Below the pieces are notes generated by a model. The model did not search any database. It was not told where the DNA came from and saw nothing but the letters and a program-made list of their open reading frames with translations. From Myxococcota bacterium (GTDB lineage: Bacteria; Myxococcota; XYA12-FULL-58-9; JALHOP01): a stretch of 64,000 bases of DNA. This document shows positions 26,455-37,300 of the stretch, piece after piece. The stretch covers positions 422,518 through 486,517 of the forward strand of contig JALHOP010000003.1 of the NCBI GenBank assembly GCA_022842935.1. The letters are read 5' to 3'. The position numbers and the translations under genes are program-made. Within the stretch, counting starts at the first letter, position 1. Each line of letters opens with the position of its first letter.

Positions 26455-27495
26455 ATGACCGACCCGTCGCCCAAGCGCCTCGGCTACCGCATGCCCGCGG
26501 AGTGGGAGCCGCACCGTACTGTTTGGCTCGCCTGGCCGAGCGCCGCCGATCTTTGGCGTGAGAACCTCTCACCCGCGCAAGACGAGGTCACGGCTCTTTG
26601 CGAAGAGATCGCCGACCGCGACGAGAACGGCCGCGCCCGCGGCGAGAGGATCGCGATGCTCGTTCCGACCGACGCAGCGCGCGTCGAAGCCGAACGTCGT
26701 CTGCGCGGGCTGCCAGTCGACTACCACGCCATTCCCTTCGGCGACATCTGGCTGCGCGACATCGCGCCGCTCTTCTTGACCGGCGGTGGTCCCGCTTGCG
26801 CGCGTTTTGCGTTCAACGGCTGGGGCGGCAAATACATCCTCGACCACGACAACGAAGTGGCGGCCCGCATCGCCCAGGCGGCAGGGCTCACGGCCTTTGC
26901 GTCGCCGGTGGTTCTCGAGGGCGGCTCCCTCGAGCTCGACGGCGAGGGCACCTGTCTTACCACGAAGCAGTGTTTGCAAAATCCAAACCGCAACCCGACT
27001 CTCACCGCCGAAGCCATCGAGGCCGCCATCAAGGACAACCTCGGCGTCACGCGGATCCTCTGGCTCAACGAGGGCTTGGTCAACGATCACACCGATGGAC
27101 ATATCGACACGCTGGCGCGCTTCCCCTCCGCCGGCAAGGTCCTCTGTATGCGTTCGTGGCGAGACGACGACCCCAACAAGCAGGTCCTGGCCGAGATCGA
27201 GCGCGACCTGTCCATGATGACGGACGCCAAAGGCCGCCAGCTGAACGTCAATGTCATCCCCTCACCAGGTACGGTTCGCGATGACGATGGCCGTGTCATG
27301 CCGGCGAGCTATCTGAACTTCTACATCGCCAACACCACGGTCGTGGTGCCGACCTACGGCTCGGACGTCGACGGCGCTGCTGTCGATGCCATCGCAGAGC
27401 ACTTCCCCGGGCGTCGCGTCATCGGTTGCTCCGCCAAGGCCATCTTGAGCGGCGGCGGCGCCTTTCACTGCATCAGCCAACAACAGCCGGCCTGA
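26455..27495 (+). CDS. aguA: Agmatine deiminase
   Basis: 346 aa, the usual length. Converts agmatine to N-carbamoylputrescine plus ammonia; member of the peptidylarginine-deiminase superfamily, cytoplasmic. Seen: RMPAEWEPHRTVWLAWP near the start, IWLRDIAPLF (98-107), FNGWGGKY, VLEGGSLELDGEGTCLTTKQ, NDHTDGHIDTLARF with the catalytic His 216, and C-terminal GGGAFHCIS with the nucleophile Cys 339. A strong AAGGAGG precedes the ATG. aguB follows after 11 bp, making the two-step agmatine-to-putrescine pathway an operon. Confidence 0.93.
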   Translation: MTDPSPKRLGYRMPAEWEPHRTVWLAWPSAADLWRENLSPAQDEVTALCEEIADRDENGRARGERIAMLVPTDAARVEAERRLRGLPVDYHAIPFGDIWLRDIAPLFLTGGGPACARFAFNGWGGKYILDHDNEVAARIAQAAGLTAFASPVVLEGGSLELDGEGTCLTTKQCLQNPNRNPTLTAEAIEAAIKDNLGVTRILWLNEGLVNDHTDGHIDTLARFPSAGKVLCMRSWRDDDPNKQVLAEIERDLSMMTDAKGRQLNVNVIPSPGTVRDDDGRVMPASYLNFYIANTTVVVPTYGSDVDGAAVDAIAEHFPGRRVIGCSAKAILSGGGAFHCISQQQPA

Positions 27496-27506
27496 CGAGG
27501 AACCTC

Positions 27507-28358
27507 ATGCAAAACATCACGGTCGCCGCCGTCCAGGCAGCCTTTGGCACCGACACTCAGAAGAACATCGCGCTCATGACAGAGCTAACGCGCGAGGCTG
27601 CGGCGAAAAAGGCCCAGGTGGTTCTCCTGCCGGAGCTGTTCGAGAACATCTACTTCTGCACCTTCGAGAAGGACGAATATTTCGCTCTCGCCAAGCCCTT
27701 CGAAGGGCACGCGACGGTCGCGCATTTCGCCAAGCTCGCCAAGGAGCTCGGCGTCGTCATCCCGACCTCGTTTTTCGAGCGCGACGGCCAGTGTTACTAC
27801 AATAGTCTTGCGATGATCGACGCCGACGGCAGCGTGCTCGGCCTCTACCGCAAGTCGCACATCCCCGATGGCCCCGGCTACGAAGAGAAGTTCTACTTCC
27901 GCCCCGGCGATACCGGCTTCAAGGCGTGGCGCACCAAGTTCGGCACCATCGGAGTGGGCATTTGCTGGGACCAGTGGTTCCCCGAGTGCGCGCGCGCCAT
28001 GATGCTCGAAGGCGCCGACCTTTTGATGTACCCGACTGCCATCGGTACCGAGCCCGAGGAGCCGAACCTCGACACCAAAGACCCCTGGCAGCGCGCGATG
28101 ATCGGCCACGCCGTCTCGAACGTCGCGCCCGTGGTGGCGGCGAACCGCATCGGCAAGGAGCCCCGTCAGGAGTTCTACGGCCACTCCTTCATCGCGGACC
28201 ATCGCGGCAACAAGGTCGCCGAGCTAGGGCGTAGCGAGACTGGGGTCATCACCGCGACCTTCGACCTCGAGCAGGTGCGTCGCAACCGCGCCGCCTTCGG
28301 ATTCTTCCGCGACCGTCGCACAGAGCTCTATAGAAAGCTCGCCGCGTCGGGGGCGTAG
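27507..28358 (+). CDS. aguB: N-carbamoylputrescine amidase
   Basis: 283 aa from ATG 27507 with GAGG upstream. Nitrilase-superfamily enzyme that hydrolyses N-carbamoylputrescine to putrescine, CO2 and ammonia. The Glu-Lys-Cys triad is visible: E43 in LLPELFENIYF, K116 in LYRKSHIPDGPGY, C153 in GVGICWDQWFPE. The length and the YPTAIGTEPEEP motif match AguB rather than other nitrilases. Coupled to aguA by an 11-bp gap. Convergent with the giant AAA gene. Confidence 0.93.
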   Translation: MQNITVAAVQAAFGTDTQKNIALMTELTREAAAKKAQVVLLPELFENIYFCTFEKDEYFALAKPFEGHATVAHFAKLAKELGVVIPTSFFERDGQCYYNSLAMIDADGSVLGLYRKSHIPDGPGYEEKFYFRPGDTGFKAWRTKFGTIGVGICWDQWFPECARAMMLEGADLLMYPTAIGTEPEEPNLDTKDPWQRAMIGHAVSNVAPVVAANRIGKEPRQEFYGHSFIADHRGNKVAELGRSETGVITATFDLEQVRRNRAAFGFFRDRRTELYRKLAASGA

Positions 28359-28381
28359 AGCGAGTCGCACGGGCGTCGCGA

Positions 28382-28404
28382 GCGGGCGCCCCTTCTGCGC
28401 CCGC
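28382..28404. terminator. Hairpin between aguB and the converging AAA gene
   Basis: Perfect 8-bp inverted repeat GCGGGCGC - 7 nt - GCGCCCGC, 24 bp after the aguB stop and 13 bp before the 3' end of the converging gene. Very GC-rich and stable, but no T-tract; possibly a bidirectional termination or mRNA-end structure. Confidence 0.45.
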
Positions 28405-28416
28405 CGTGCAACCCGG

Positions 28417-31400
28417 CTACTTGATGTTACCGTTGAGCTTCAGTACCCGTTCGTCCTCGCCGTCCGCCATCGCGGTCAAGATCTCGCGCAAGAGCTCGAG
28501 GTCTGGCTTCATCGGCTGACCCGAGCTGTCGAACTCGCGGGAGTCGGGCACGGCGTAGTGGGTGAGCCCACCTTCGATGAGCGTATCGCGCAGCCGTGCC
28601 GAGAGATCGCCAGACCCACGGTCCTCACCGCGCATGACCTTCGCGAAGTCGCCGAGCCACGTGATGAGCCTCGTCATGCCTGGACGCGGCAAGTTGTGCG
28701 GCTGTACGTACTTCGCGATGCGTCCGCCCCGCATCTGCATCCACATGGTTTGGAAGCGGACCATGTCCGCGATGTACACGGCCGGGACCTTGAGCTTCTC
28801 GCCCATGGCGGTGAGGCGCTCGAGCACTTCTTCGACCGTCTTGGCCTTGAGTGAGCGCTGGGTAATGCGGTTCTGTAGCGCGAGACCGAGTTTGCCGTGC
28901 TCGCCCGGCGATGTGGTCATGATGACATGCAGGTTCGGGTGCATGTCGACCATGGTGCCGTTCTCGCCGGGGATTTTGCGCTCCTCCAGCATGCGGTGCA
29001 GCCGGATGCGGGTCGCGTCTTTCAGGCGGTCGACGTTTCGCAACACGACGATGCCGCCCTTGTTCGCCTTGTTGAGCTGATTGATGATGCCGGGCGCGAA
29101 GTACGTCTCGAAGTTCTTGTCGTCGAGCGCGCGCACCGAGGTTTCACCGAACATCTCGGCCACGGTGGTCTCGCGGGTGACCTCTTTGGTCGCAATGCTA
29201 AGGCCCGTGAGCTGGCCCATCGCCTCGATGATGCCCATCACGCCCGATTCGCGTTCGGCGACGTACAGTGTGCTCTCGCGCATCTGCATGGCCTTCGCCA
29301 GCGCTTCGAGCTCGACCCGCTCCCGATCACCCAGGATGTAGGGCACCTCGACGCCGCCGGTAAAAGCGGTGAGTTTGGCTGGGTCGACGGGCTTGTTGGG
29401 CCCGTGCTCGACTGTCGCCTCACCGATGCTTACCGAGCGCGGACCTTGGCGGAGCTCGATGCTCGCTGGGTCGGACAGGGTTGCCTCGGGTGTCACACCG
29501 AAGATCTCTTTGAAGGCTTCCGCAAGCTTGCCCTTCACGACTGGGTCGATGACGCCATCGATGTAGCTTTCGCGGGCAGCGCGAGCGACCGCGAGCTCTG
29601 GGTTCGAGCGAAACTGCTCAGCGCGGCGCGCGGCGCGCGTCAGATTGCGCACCGAAAGCGCGATCGCTTTTCCGAGGTTCTCGTGTTTGTTTTTCACCTC
29701 GACGGTGACTTGCATCTTGCCGAGCAACTCGACTTCGGCCGGGTTTAGGGTCGGCGCCTTGGTTTGCGCGATCATGACCTGGTCGCCGATGGGGAGCGCA
29801 TCGAAGTAGATGACCTTCGCGTTCTCCATGATCTCCGGCGGAATCTCGTCAGGCAGCAAGTTGCCGATCAGCACGATCTTGGTCTGGGGGTGGCGCTCGA
29901 CGGCCTCCGTCTCGTTCGTTCGCATCATGATCGTCTTGTTGAAGCGACCGGCTTGCTCACCGCGCTGCTGCAAGATGAACATGCGGCTCGCCTGGAACTC
30001 GTCGTCGACGATGATGCCGCCCTTGGTGAAGACTTCGAGCTCAGCCGACCGCGCGTATGCGGGCATCCCGGACTTGTCGCGCCCCCATGCTCCCGCGGCC
30101 TCATCGGCGCGGCGCTCCGGACCGCCGTCGAGCTCGACGAGTGGCGAGCCGGTCTCATGCGCGTAGACCTTAGACGTATAGGTCTTGCCCGGGCCTGGGT
30201 CGCCCAAGCAGACGACGAACGGGGCGTCGCTCTCGAGTGCGTCACGCAGCCGCTTCATGTTGTTCATGCCCGTTGGCGTCGCTGTGAAAGGCAGTGCGTC
30301 GGGCACGCGACCGTGGCTGCGGTCACCCTGGAAGAGCCTTAGCTCGAGGCCGTTGAAGTCCTTCGATGGGGGCTTGGGCGCGGCGGCTTTGGTAGGCGCC
30401 TGCGCGTCTTCTGGGACGTCGAGACCGACATGAACGTCGTCGAGCGACGGGCGCTGGGCGCTGACTTCTCGGCGCAGGGCGGACATCACCTGCGGGACGA
30501 GCTCCGCTGCATACGGCCCTGCTGCGGCGACGCGGTCGCAGAGTGCGCGGGCCAACGCGCCGGCTCCTTCGCCACCGCGCGCGAGCTCGAAGATCTCGGG
30601 GCGCAGTTCTTCGAGCTTACTGATAGCGGCTAGCGCGCGCGCTTCGGGGACCGCGCTCCAGATATCGGGCTGGCCCTTCATCGCGGCGTCGAGCGCTCGG
30701 TCGAACACGGCGACCCGGTCGGCGTGACCTGCGTCCGCGAGAACACGACGGAACGTCAGGACGCGGCCGAACGCTTTCTGATCGGCGGCCCAGCCGATGG
30801 CGCTGCGGCACACGAGCTCGAGCAGGTCGTCTGGCAGCGCCCGGTGCAAGACCAGGTCGAAGGCGGCCATGTACGGACCAACGTCGAGCTTGGCGCTCGG
30901 GATCGCGGCCTTGAGATCGCCGACATCCGTCGAGGGCAACAGGCGTGCAACCTCGAAGCGGACAGCCGCGAGTTGACCCGGCGTCAAGGACTGGGCCGGC
31001 TTCGCGCTGGCGTCCGTCATGACGGTCTTGGCGACCTTCTCGATGTCGACACCGCTCGCTTGTGCGTCGGCGAAAATCTGCGCGAGCGACGCCGTTTCGA
31101 GCGGGTTCTTTGCGACGCGTGTAACCGCGTTGATGACGATGCCTTCGAGGGCGCGCGTGATGGTTGCGTCGGGCTTGTGACCCGCGGCGGTGAGCTCTGC
31201 GAGGCGCTTGAAGCAAGGCCCCGCCATGTCGAGCGCAGAGGCGTCCGTTGCAGACTCGAGCGCGGTGACGACCCGGCCGAGCAGCTTCGCGCGGCTCTCA
31301 AGCGACAGGGCCGCGAAGAAGCTTGGCGCCTGTGCCCCGAGCTCGTTGACGAGCGTCTGGCTAGAAGCCGCTGGGCGCTCCATGACCGCTTTGGCGACCT

Positions 31401-33984
31401 CATTGGCGTCGAAGAGCTTGCCTTCGGCGGCGATGCAGGCCGCAGCCCGATAGACGACGTCGATGTCTGTTTTGTTGGCCAGGCCCGCGAGGACGAGCGA
31501 CCCGAGCTTCGCGTCGTACTTGCGCGCTGCGAGCTCGTTGAAGGTTGTCCAGACGTTGGTTGCACGAACGTCGTCGGCCGGGCTCGAGCGTGACGTCGTC
31601 GCCGCAACGACGAGCGTCGCAACGGTCTCGGTGGGTACCGACTTGTCTTCGATGGCGCGCATCAAGATCTCGTAGAGAACCTCCGGCGGAAACGCGTGCA
31701 GGTCGGCGCGCGCGGCGATCGCCACCAGTGCGTTCTCCGGCAGGTCGAGACGGTCGAGCAGTGGCAGGAAGTCTGGGCTGCTCGGATGCACTCCCGCAGG
31801 CGGCGCCTCGGTGAGAAGCTTGAGGTTCTCTTCGCGCGTCATGTTCGCGTACGGGGCGAGGCAGACCATGCCCGTTCGCTTCAGAAGACCGCGGGCGGCG
31901 TCGCGGATGATGTCATCGGCCTCGAGACCGAGGCTGATGCCGCACTCGACGAGCACGCGATAGGCGAAGATGACGTTCGCGAAGGGGTCGACGGCGCTCA
32001 TCGTACGGTTTGCGCCGGCCGACGTAGCGGGCAGGCTCGTGTCGCCTTTGTCGTCGACATGCGCGAGAGCCTCGAGCACCGTCTCGAGCTTCACGCGGCA
32101 CTTCGGATCTTTGTGCTTGAGCAGCGCGCGTAGGCCATGCGCCTCGTGAATGAGCTGGCCGTTCTGCAAGCGAATCGCGCGAATCAGGCTCTCACGCACG
32201 AAGGCGTCGCTAGCGCCTGCTTTGATCTGAGCAGGCAGCGCCGAGATGGCCTTTGACGCCATTAGCGGCGTCAGCGTGTCGCTGCTGAACAAATTCCCCT
32301 TCTTGGCCTCCACTTGGCCGCTGATGACCTTGCGGACGGTTTCATCGATCACGTTGTCGTCCTCGCCGACGACGAACTTGCCCTGGGCACCGAGACGGAG
32401 GAACTCTTTGAAGATCTCGTCTTCGCCCGCGCCGTTTTCGATGAGGTCTTGCAAGTTGCTCGGACCAAGCCGCGCAAGCTCCTTGGCGCGCTCCGCTTTG
32501 GCGGCATCGTCGGTCGTCGGGCGCGGCACATCGGTTGGCCATGACAATAGCAAGGCCGCGTTCGCACCTTTGGGGCGGAAGTCTGGCGCTGCGGCGATCA
32601 CCTTCGCGAGCTCTGCTTCGCGTTTGGCCTTGTCCGCGAGCAGGGCGACCTGGGAGGCGCGCTGCGCGGGACCCTTTGCCTGAGCCAGGGCAGCGTCCAC
32701 CAGGGTGTCGCGCGCTGGGGCATCAAGGACCTTGCGCAAGAGAATGGCCCCAGGGTCGCTCGAGCTCGCCATCGTGTCCGAAGCGAAGTGCGCGTCACCG
32801 GTGACCTTGAACACATCGGCGATGAGGTCATCGACGCTGGCGAGCACGAGCTTCGGCACCGTCGGGTCATTCCTCTTGCTTGCGGCTTGCTGGATCTCCG
32901 CTGCGAGCGTCGCACGTGCGCCGAACAGGGCTTGGCCGAGTGACGCGAAGGTCTTCGCCGGTGTTCCGGCTGCGGCCGCTTCTTTCGCCAGGCGACGCAG
33001 GTTCGCGTCGATACCGAGGAAGGCGACCTTCTTGACCGCCGCAGTGACCTCGGGGCTCGACTGCAGGCGGGCCAGCATGACGATGAGCTCGCGCGTGACA
33101 GCGTCGACATCCGTGCTCAGGGAAGCAGCCAGTCGACCGAAAGTCCCTTGCAGCTCGAGCGGGCTATCGACCTGGTCGCGCAGGTTCAATGGCACGGCCG
33201 CTTGCTGGCGCTTGATCCCCAAGAGCCGCCGGAGGCTCACGAGCTCGGTGTTGTAGGCGTTGTCGGCGAGCATCACTGCGTCGATGATGCCGATGTCGTC
33301 GAGGCGGGTCTGCACGAGGGCCGCCGGAGCCTGCGGCACGGCGCTTGCCACCTTCGCCATGGTCGCGACCTGAGCCCCCAGCGCCCGCTGAAGGTGAGCG
33401 GGCACGAAGCATAGCTCGAGGGCGTCGCTCAGAATGGCGCTGCCGCCGAGCTCGCCGCGCTTGGCAAACTCCCGCGCGAGCAAGAGCTGGGGATCGTATT
33501 CGCCCACCTTGCCGATGACGTCGATGGTCGAGTGCAGCGTGCCGCGGTAGACGATTGGTCGCTCAGCGGCGAGCTCGAGCAGCACCTTCTCACCCCAGCT
33601 CAGAGCTTCGTTGAACGCACTGTCCGTGTCCGCTGGAGGGTTGGGCTGGCGCTTGAGGTCGTCGACCAGAAGTCCTGCCCAGGCGCGGAAGATCCTGTCG
33701 GGCTCCAGCGTCGCACCCGGAGTCGTGGCGGCTTTGCGCACGACGTCATCGCGGACGCGCGCTGTCATCTCGCGGAAGCGACTGAGGCCTAGGACGTTGG
33801 TGATCTCGGCAACATCGACCGGGCGCGAGGAGTCGCCAAAGCGACGCTCGCCGAGGAGCGCGTAGAACTGCTCTGCGTTCTGCATACGCGGCCCCGATGC
33901 CGTTGGGCGGGAATCGCGTGGCTCTTGCCCTTTGGCGCTACCTTCCGTGCCTGCTTTTTCTCTGAGTCCGGCTACGCGTCGCAT
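28417..33984 (-). CDS. Giant helical-repeat protein with C-terminal tandem AAA+ (midasin/MoxR-like)
   Basis: 1855 aa. Residues 1-1200 are almost all helical, probably ARM/HEAT-like solenoid, ending in a Pro/Ala/Lys linker (PEDAQAPTKAAAPKPPSK). AAA module 1 (about 1230-1500) is intact: Walker A GDPGPGKT at 1261-1268, Walker B GGIIVDDEF around 1322-1330, sensor-1 VLIGN at 1371-1375. Module 2 (about 1540-1800) has no Walker A lysine (RESGVMGIIEAMG) and an altered Walker B (GGIVVLRNVD, 1643-1652), but keeps HRMLEERKIP, HVIMTTSPGEHGK and the arginine-finger-like QNRITQR. This one-active/one-dead pair resembles MoxR/midasin/VWA8-type ATPases. ATG at 33984 overlaps the upstream stop by 1 nt (TAATG), so it is coupled to the VWA gene unit. 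Role unknown; remodelling of a partner through the VWA protein is the family precedent. Confidence 0.8.
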   Translation of the reverse strand: MRRVAGLREKAGTEGSAKGQEPRDSRPTASGPRMQNAEQFYALLGERRFGDSSRPVDVAEITNVLGLSRFREMTARVRDDVVRKAATTPGATLEPDRIFRAWAGLLVDDLKRQPNPPADTDSAFNEALSWGEKVLLELAAERPIVYRGTLHSTIDVIGKVGEYDPQLLLAREFAKRGELGGSAILSDALELCFVPAHLQRALGAQVATMAKVASAVPQAPAALVQTRLDDIGIIDAVMLADNAYNTELVSLRRLLGIKRQQAAVPLNLRDQVDSPLELQGTFGRLAASLSTDVDAVTRELIVMLARLQSSPEVTAAVKKVAFLGIDANLRRLAKEAAAAGTPAKTFASLGQALFGARATLAAEIQQAASKRNDPTVPKLVLASVDDLIADVFKVTGDAHFASDTMASSSDPGAILLRKVLDAPARDTLVDAALAQAKGPAQRASQVALLADKAKREAELAKVIAAAPDFRPKGANAALLLSWPTDVPRPTTDDAAKAERAKELARLGPSNLQDLIENGAGEDEIFKEFLRLGAQGKFVVGEDDNVIDETVRKVISGQVEAKKGNLFSSDTLTPLMASKAISALPAQIKAGASDAFVRESLIRAIRLQNGQLIHEAHGLRALLKHKDPKCRVKLETVLEALAHVDDKGDTSLPATSAGANRTMSAVDPFANVIFAYRVLVECGISLGLEADDIIRDAARGLLKRTGMVCLAPYANMTREENLKLLTEAPPAGVHPSSPDFLPLLDRLDLPENALVAIAARADLHAFPPEVLYEILMRAIEDKSVPTETVATLVVAATTSRSSPADDVRATNVWTTFNELAARKYDAKLGSLVLAGLANKTDIDVVYRAAACIAAEGKLFDANEVAKAVMERPAASSQTLVNELGAQAPSFFAALSLESRAKLLGRVVTALESATDASALDMAGPCFKRLAELTAAGHKPDATITRALEGIVINAVTRVAKNPLETASLAQIFADAQASGVDIEKVAKTVMTDASAKPAQSLTPGQLAAVRFEVARLLPSTDVGDLKAAIPSAKLDVGPYMAAFDLVLHRALPDDLLELVCRSAIGWAADQKAFGRVLTFRRVLADAGHADRVAVFDRALDAAMKGQPDIWSAVPEARALAAISKLEELRPEIFELARGGEGAGALARALCDRVAAAGPYAAELVPQVMSALRREVSAQRPSLDDVHVGLDVPEDAQAPTKAAAPKPPSKDFNGLELRLFQGDRSHGRVPDALPFTATPTGMNNMKRLRDALESDAPFVVCLGDPGPGKTYTSKVYAHETGSPLVELDGGPERRADEAAGAWGRDKSGMPAYARSAELEVFTKGGIIVDDEFQASRMFILQQRGEQAGRFNKTIMMRTNETEAVERHPQTKIVLIGNLLPDEIPPEIMENAKVIYFDALPIGDQVMIAQTKAPTLNPAEVELLGKMQVTVEVKNKHENLGKAIALSVRNLTRAARRAEQFRSNPELAVARAARESYIDGVIDPVVKGKLAEAFKEIFGVTPEATLSDPASIELRQGPRSVSIGEATVEHGPNKPVDPAKLTAFTGGVEVPYILGDRERVELEALAKAMQMRESTLYVAERESGVMGIIEAMGQLTGLSIATKEVTRETTVAEMFGETSVRALDDKNFETYFAPGIINQLNKANKGGIVVLRNVDRLKDATRIRLHRMLEERKIPGENGTMVDMHPNLHVIMTTSPGEHGKLGLALQNRITQRSLKAKTVEEVLERLTAMGEKLKVPAVYIADMVRFQTMWMQMRGGRIAKYVQPHNLPRPGMTRLITWLGDFAKVMRGEDRGSGDLSARLRDTLIEGGLTHYAVPDSREFDSSGQPMKPDLELLREILTAMADGEDERVLKLNGNIK

Positions 33985-34367
33985 TACAGCACCTCGTCCC
34001 AGGCGATGAGAATCGGGAACACGTCTCGCAGATCGACGCCGAGCTCGCTCGGCAGGGAGACGCAGCTCGACAGCACCGCGAAGATGCGGCGCGAGCGGCG
34101 GCCCGTGAGGGCGCGTCGCAACGTCTCGACGAGCTCCGGGGTGACGATCCAGTCGACGGCAATGTGAAGCTTGTTCGCTTTGGCGAGCTTCTGCTCGAGC
34201 TCGTGCGCGTTCATGATGGTGCGCTGATCGAGGAACTCCACGCGGGTGCCAGCGGCGCGCTCGATCTCGAGGTGAGCAGCAGCGGCTTCGAGCTTGGTGC
34301 CGTAAAGGAAGGTCGAGTGCTCGAAGCGCGCGGCATAAGCGAGCTGCTTACTCGCGCGATGGGACAT
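33984..34367 (-). CDS. Small protein between the VWA and AAA genes, 127 aa
   Basis: Unrecognised. Start ATG 34367 (MSHRASKQLAYAARFEHSTF), 4 bp after the VWA stop; a GTG at 34385 would overlap it. The sequence has an alpha/beta pattern: LYGTKLEAAAAHLEIERAAG, VEFLDQRTIMNAHELEQKLA, LHIAVDWIVTPELVETLRRA, and IFAVLSSCVSLPSELGVDLR. The stop overlaps the AAA start, so the stoichiometry with the AAA protein is probably controlled by coupling. Likely adaptor or subunit of the VWA-AAA pair; this is inference from position. Confidence 0.65.
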   Translation of the reverse strand: MSHRASKQLAYAARFEHSTFLYGTKLEAAAAHLEIERAAGTRVEFLDQRTIMNAHELEQKLAKANKLHIAVDWIVTPELVETLRRALTGRRSRRIFAVLSSCVSLPSELGVDLRDVFPILIAWDEVL

Positions 34368-34371
34368 GGAA

Positions 34372-37300
34372 TCAACTTGCAACACGGGACACCACTTCCT
34401 TCAAGTAGTTGTAGACGCGACCAGCGATCATGTCGGGATTGCTCTCCGAGATGGCGTGTTCGTCGCCGAAGACGTTACCGAGATGAAGAGCGTCGGGACC
34501 AACCCCGAAGCCGACGACCACGTGGCCCATGCCGCGGAGCGTTGCGACCGCGGCCTGCGTATCGCCGAGGCGGTTCGGCTGACCATCGGTGAGGACGATA
34601 TGAATGACCTTGTCGTAGGTGCCCGTCGACGCGGCGAGGCGGCTCTTGTCGAGACCGTCGGCCATGTTGGTACCGCCGTGCGCCGCGATCGGACCCAGAG
34701 CCTGGCACATCGTCTTGACGTCGTGCTTGCGTGACGGCGCCATCAAGAGGTGGCCGTAGTCGGAGAAACTGACGACGGAGCTGTTGAGCTCGAGGTTCTC
34801 GACAGCTCCGAACGCGTTTAGCATCATGACCGCGAGCTGCTTGAAGTAGCCGAGACGCGTTTCGCCAGCGTCGTTTTTCGTGTCGGTGCTACCCGAGTTG
34901 TCGATCACGACATTGATGAGGAGCCTGACGTTTTTCGTCTCCGTCTCGATCTCACGCGGGGCCTCGCAGACATCGACGTTTGGCACCGAGACGCTCACGA
35001 CCTCGCCGCGGGCCTCGGCTTCTTCCGCCATCTTCACGGCGTGAGCACGATTGAGATCCGCGAGGATCATGCGATTGACGTTGACCCGCGGGCCTTCCGC
35101 GGCAGACTCCCATTCGGTGTCGATGGTCGTCGTGAAGAAGCCGTCGAAGGCGTTCGCGATCGCGACGCTGTTCGGCATCATCATGGCGCTGAGCTGCTCG
35201 ACGGGGTGTTTGCCATCGAGGATGCGCGCGCGAGCCGCCGCCTCGATTCGGTCGCTGTTCGCCTTGTGAGCGGCGTAGTCGGCGCTCGAGAGCACCGTCG
35301 ACTTGTCGGACTGTCCAGACACCTTCGCGCGCTCGCCGCTGCTCGCACGATCTTCACCGCGCGACCAAGCACCGAAGGCGAACGTGCCGATGTAGTTGCT
35401 GATGGCGACTTGCTCGACATCGGCGGTCTGGCCACGCGGAGCCGCCAGCGTGTCGAAGAAGTTGCCGAGGCTTCGGCGCATAGCGCGCTTGGCATCTTTC
35501 ACGTCGCTGCTGTCGTTCCAGGCGTCTTTGAGCGGATCGTTGAAGCTCGCGAGCGCGCTCGGCTTCCAGCGCAAGAGCGACACGCGGCTACCGAACACCC
35601 TGTCGAAGAACCTCAGGCCCTCCTCGGGGTTCGCGCCATCGCTCGTGATCCGCTTGACGTCGTCAGCGGTGAGTAGCGCCGAGCGGATGTGCTCTTTACA
35701 GGCGCGAAACACAGCTGCGGTTCGATCGAGCGACATCGCGGCGCACGACTGTACGAGCTGCGTCATGGTCTCGTCGCTGAGCGGCAGGAGCTCGACGAGG
35801 CTTCGGAGAATGACTTCTCGTTTACGATCGTGGTCGGAGAGCGTACCCGTTCCGGTGTCCGCCGCAGCAACCCAGAGCCCGAGTTGCTCGATGAAAACGG
35901 GCGACAAGGTCGAATTGCTGGCGCTCAACGCGCGATACATCGCGACGACATTGTCAGCGTATTGGGCCTTCGCGGTCATGTCGCTGCATCGCGCGAGGAT
36001 CTCGAAGTGCTTACCGAGGTCGACTTCTGACAGGCCGCGGCTTGCGTCGAGCAGACGTCCCGCGAAGCGAATGGCCTGTTCGAGGCTGCGCTCAATTGCG
36101 GTGTAGCGGTGATTCGCCTGCACGACCAGGAGTCCGTTGCGTAGAGCGTTCATGCGCTCTGGCGTCCAGGGGACGTCTTTGTTGGCCATGATCTCGCGCA
36201 GGCCGTCGAACTTCGCCTGGCGACTCGCGTCGTCTTCGCTGTCCGCCATGATGGCGAGCAGGGGTGCGAGCTGGTCCGCGGGGATGGTCTCCCGCTTGTC
36301 CATGACCGCTGCGGCAAGATTTGCGACGCGGTCGCCTGCGAGTGCGGCGCTTGCGGCGTCACTTGCAGCGACTGCAGCGCGCCGCGCATCGCGCACGGTG
36401 ATGATTTGATCGATGCTCGCCATCTTCGCCGCGCGCAGCACGTTGATGAGCCAAGGCGCCTTGGCGTCAACGCTCGTCGGACGCAAACGCGCGAGAGCCC
36501 GCGCCGGCTCGAGGAGGAGTCGTGCTTGTGGTGCGCTCGTCGCGCGATCGATCGCGTCGGCGAGTCGTCGCTGCGCGACTTCAGGGGCGCCACTCGCGAG
36601 GTACTGGACCAGGGCCTTGGCCTCGTCGCTCGTCGGCTCGACGACCGCCAACCGATCGACGACGGCGCGCTCGACCAGGGCATCGATGGCCGGGTCGAGC
36701 GGCTCGGCGTTAGCGAGCGCTTCTTTGCGCTGGGCCGCGTCGAGCATCGGGTTGAGGAATGGAATGTCGACGCCCAAGACGTCGGAGATGGCGTCGTAGG
36801 CGATGCCCGCCATGTTGCGCGGTGTCTTCTCGTCGAGGATGGTCGCTAGGACCTCACCAACCAGCTGGGGAAGGTCGGACGAGAGAGCCAACTTGAGCTT
36901 GACCAGCGCGCTGAAGCGCTCTTCGTTCTTGAAGGCCTCCGCGAGCTTGACGGTGCGCCACGAGCCGTCTTCAGCGAGCGGATGACTCGCGAGATCGGCG
37001 AGCGACTCGGGAATACGTCCGCTCTCGAGAACGCAGATCTCGGCGGCCGAGAAGTCGGGCGAGCTAAACAGCGCCGAAACCAGCTCGGGGCAGCTCGCGA
37101 GGTAACCGCGCGGTTCTTTTCCTGTCAGCTCGGCGACTGCGTCGTCGACGATGGCGTCGGGATAGTCGAGCGTATCGAGCAAGCCGCGGAGTTCTGGGCC
37201 AAGGGTGGTCGTCCAGTGCTCGAACTTGCTCACCAATCGCAACGCGAGCTTCAAGCGGTCGCTTACTGCTTCGAGCGCGGGCTCGCCGCGCGCGACCCGC

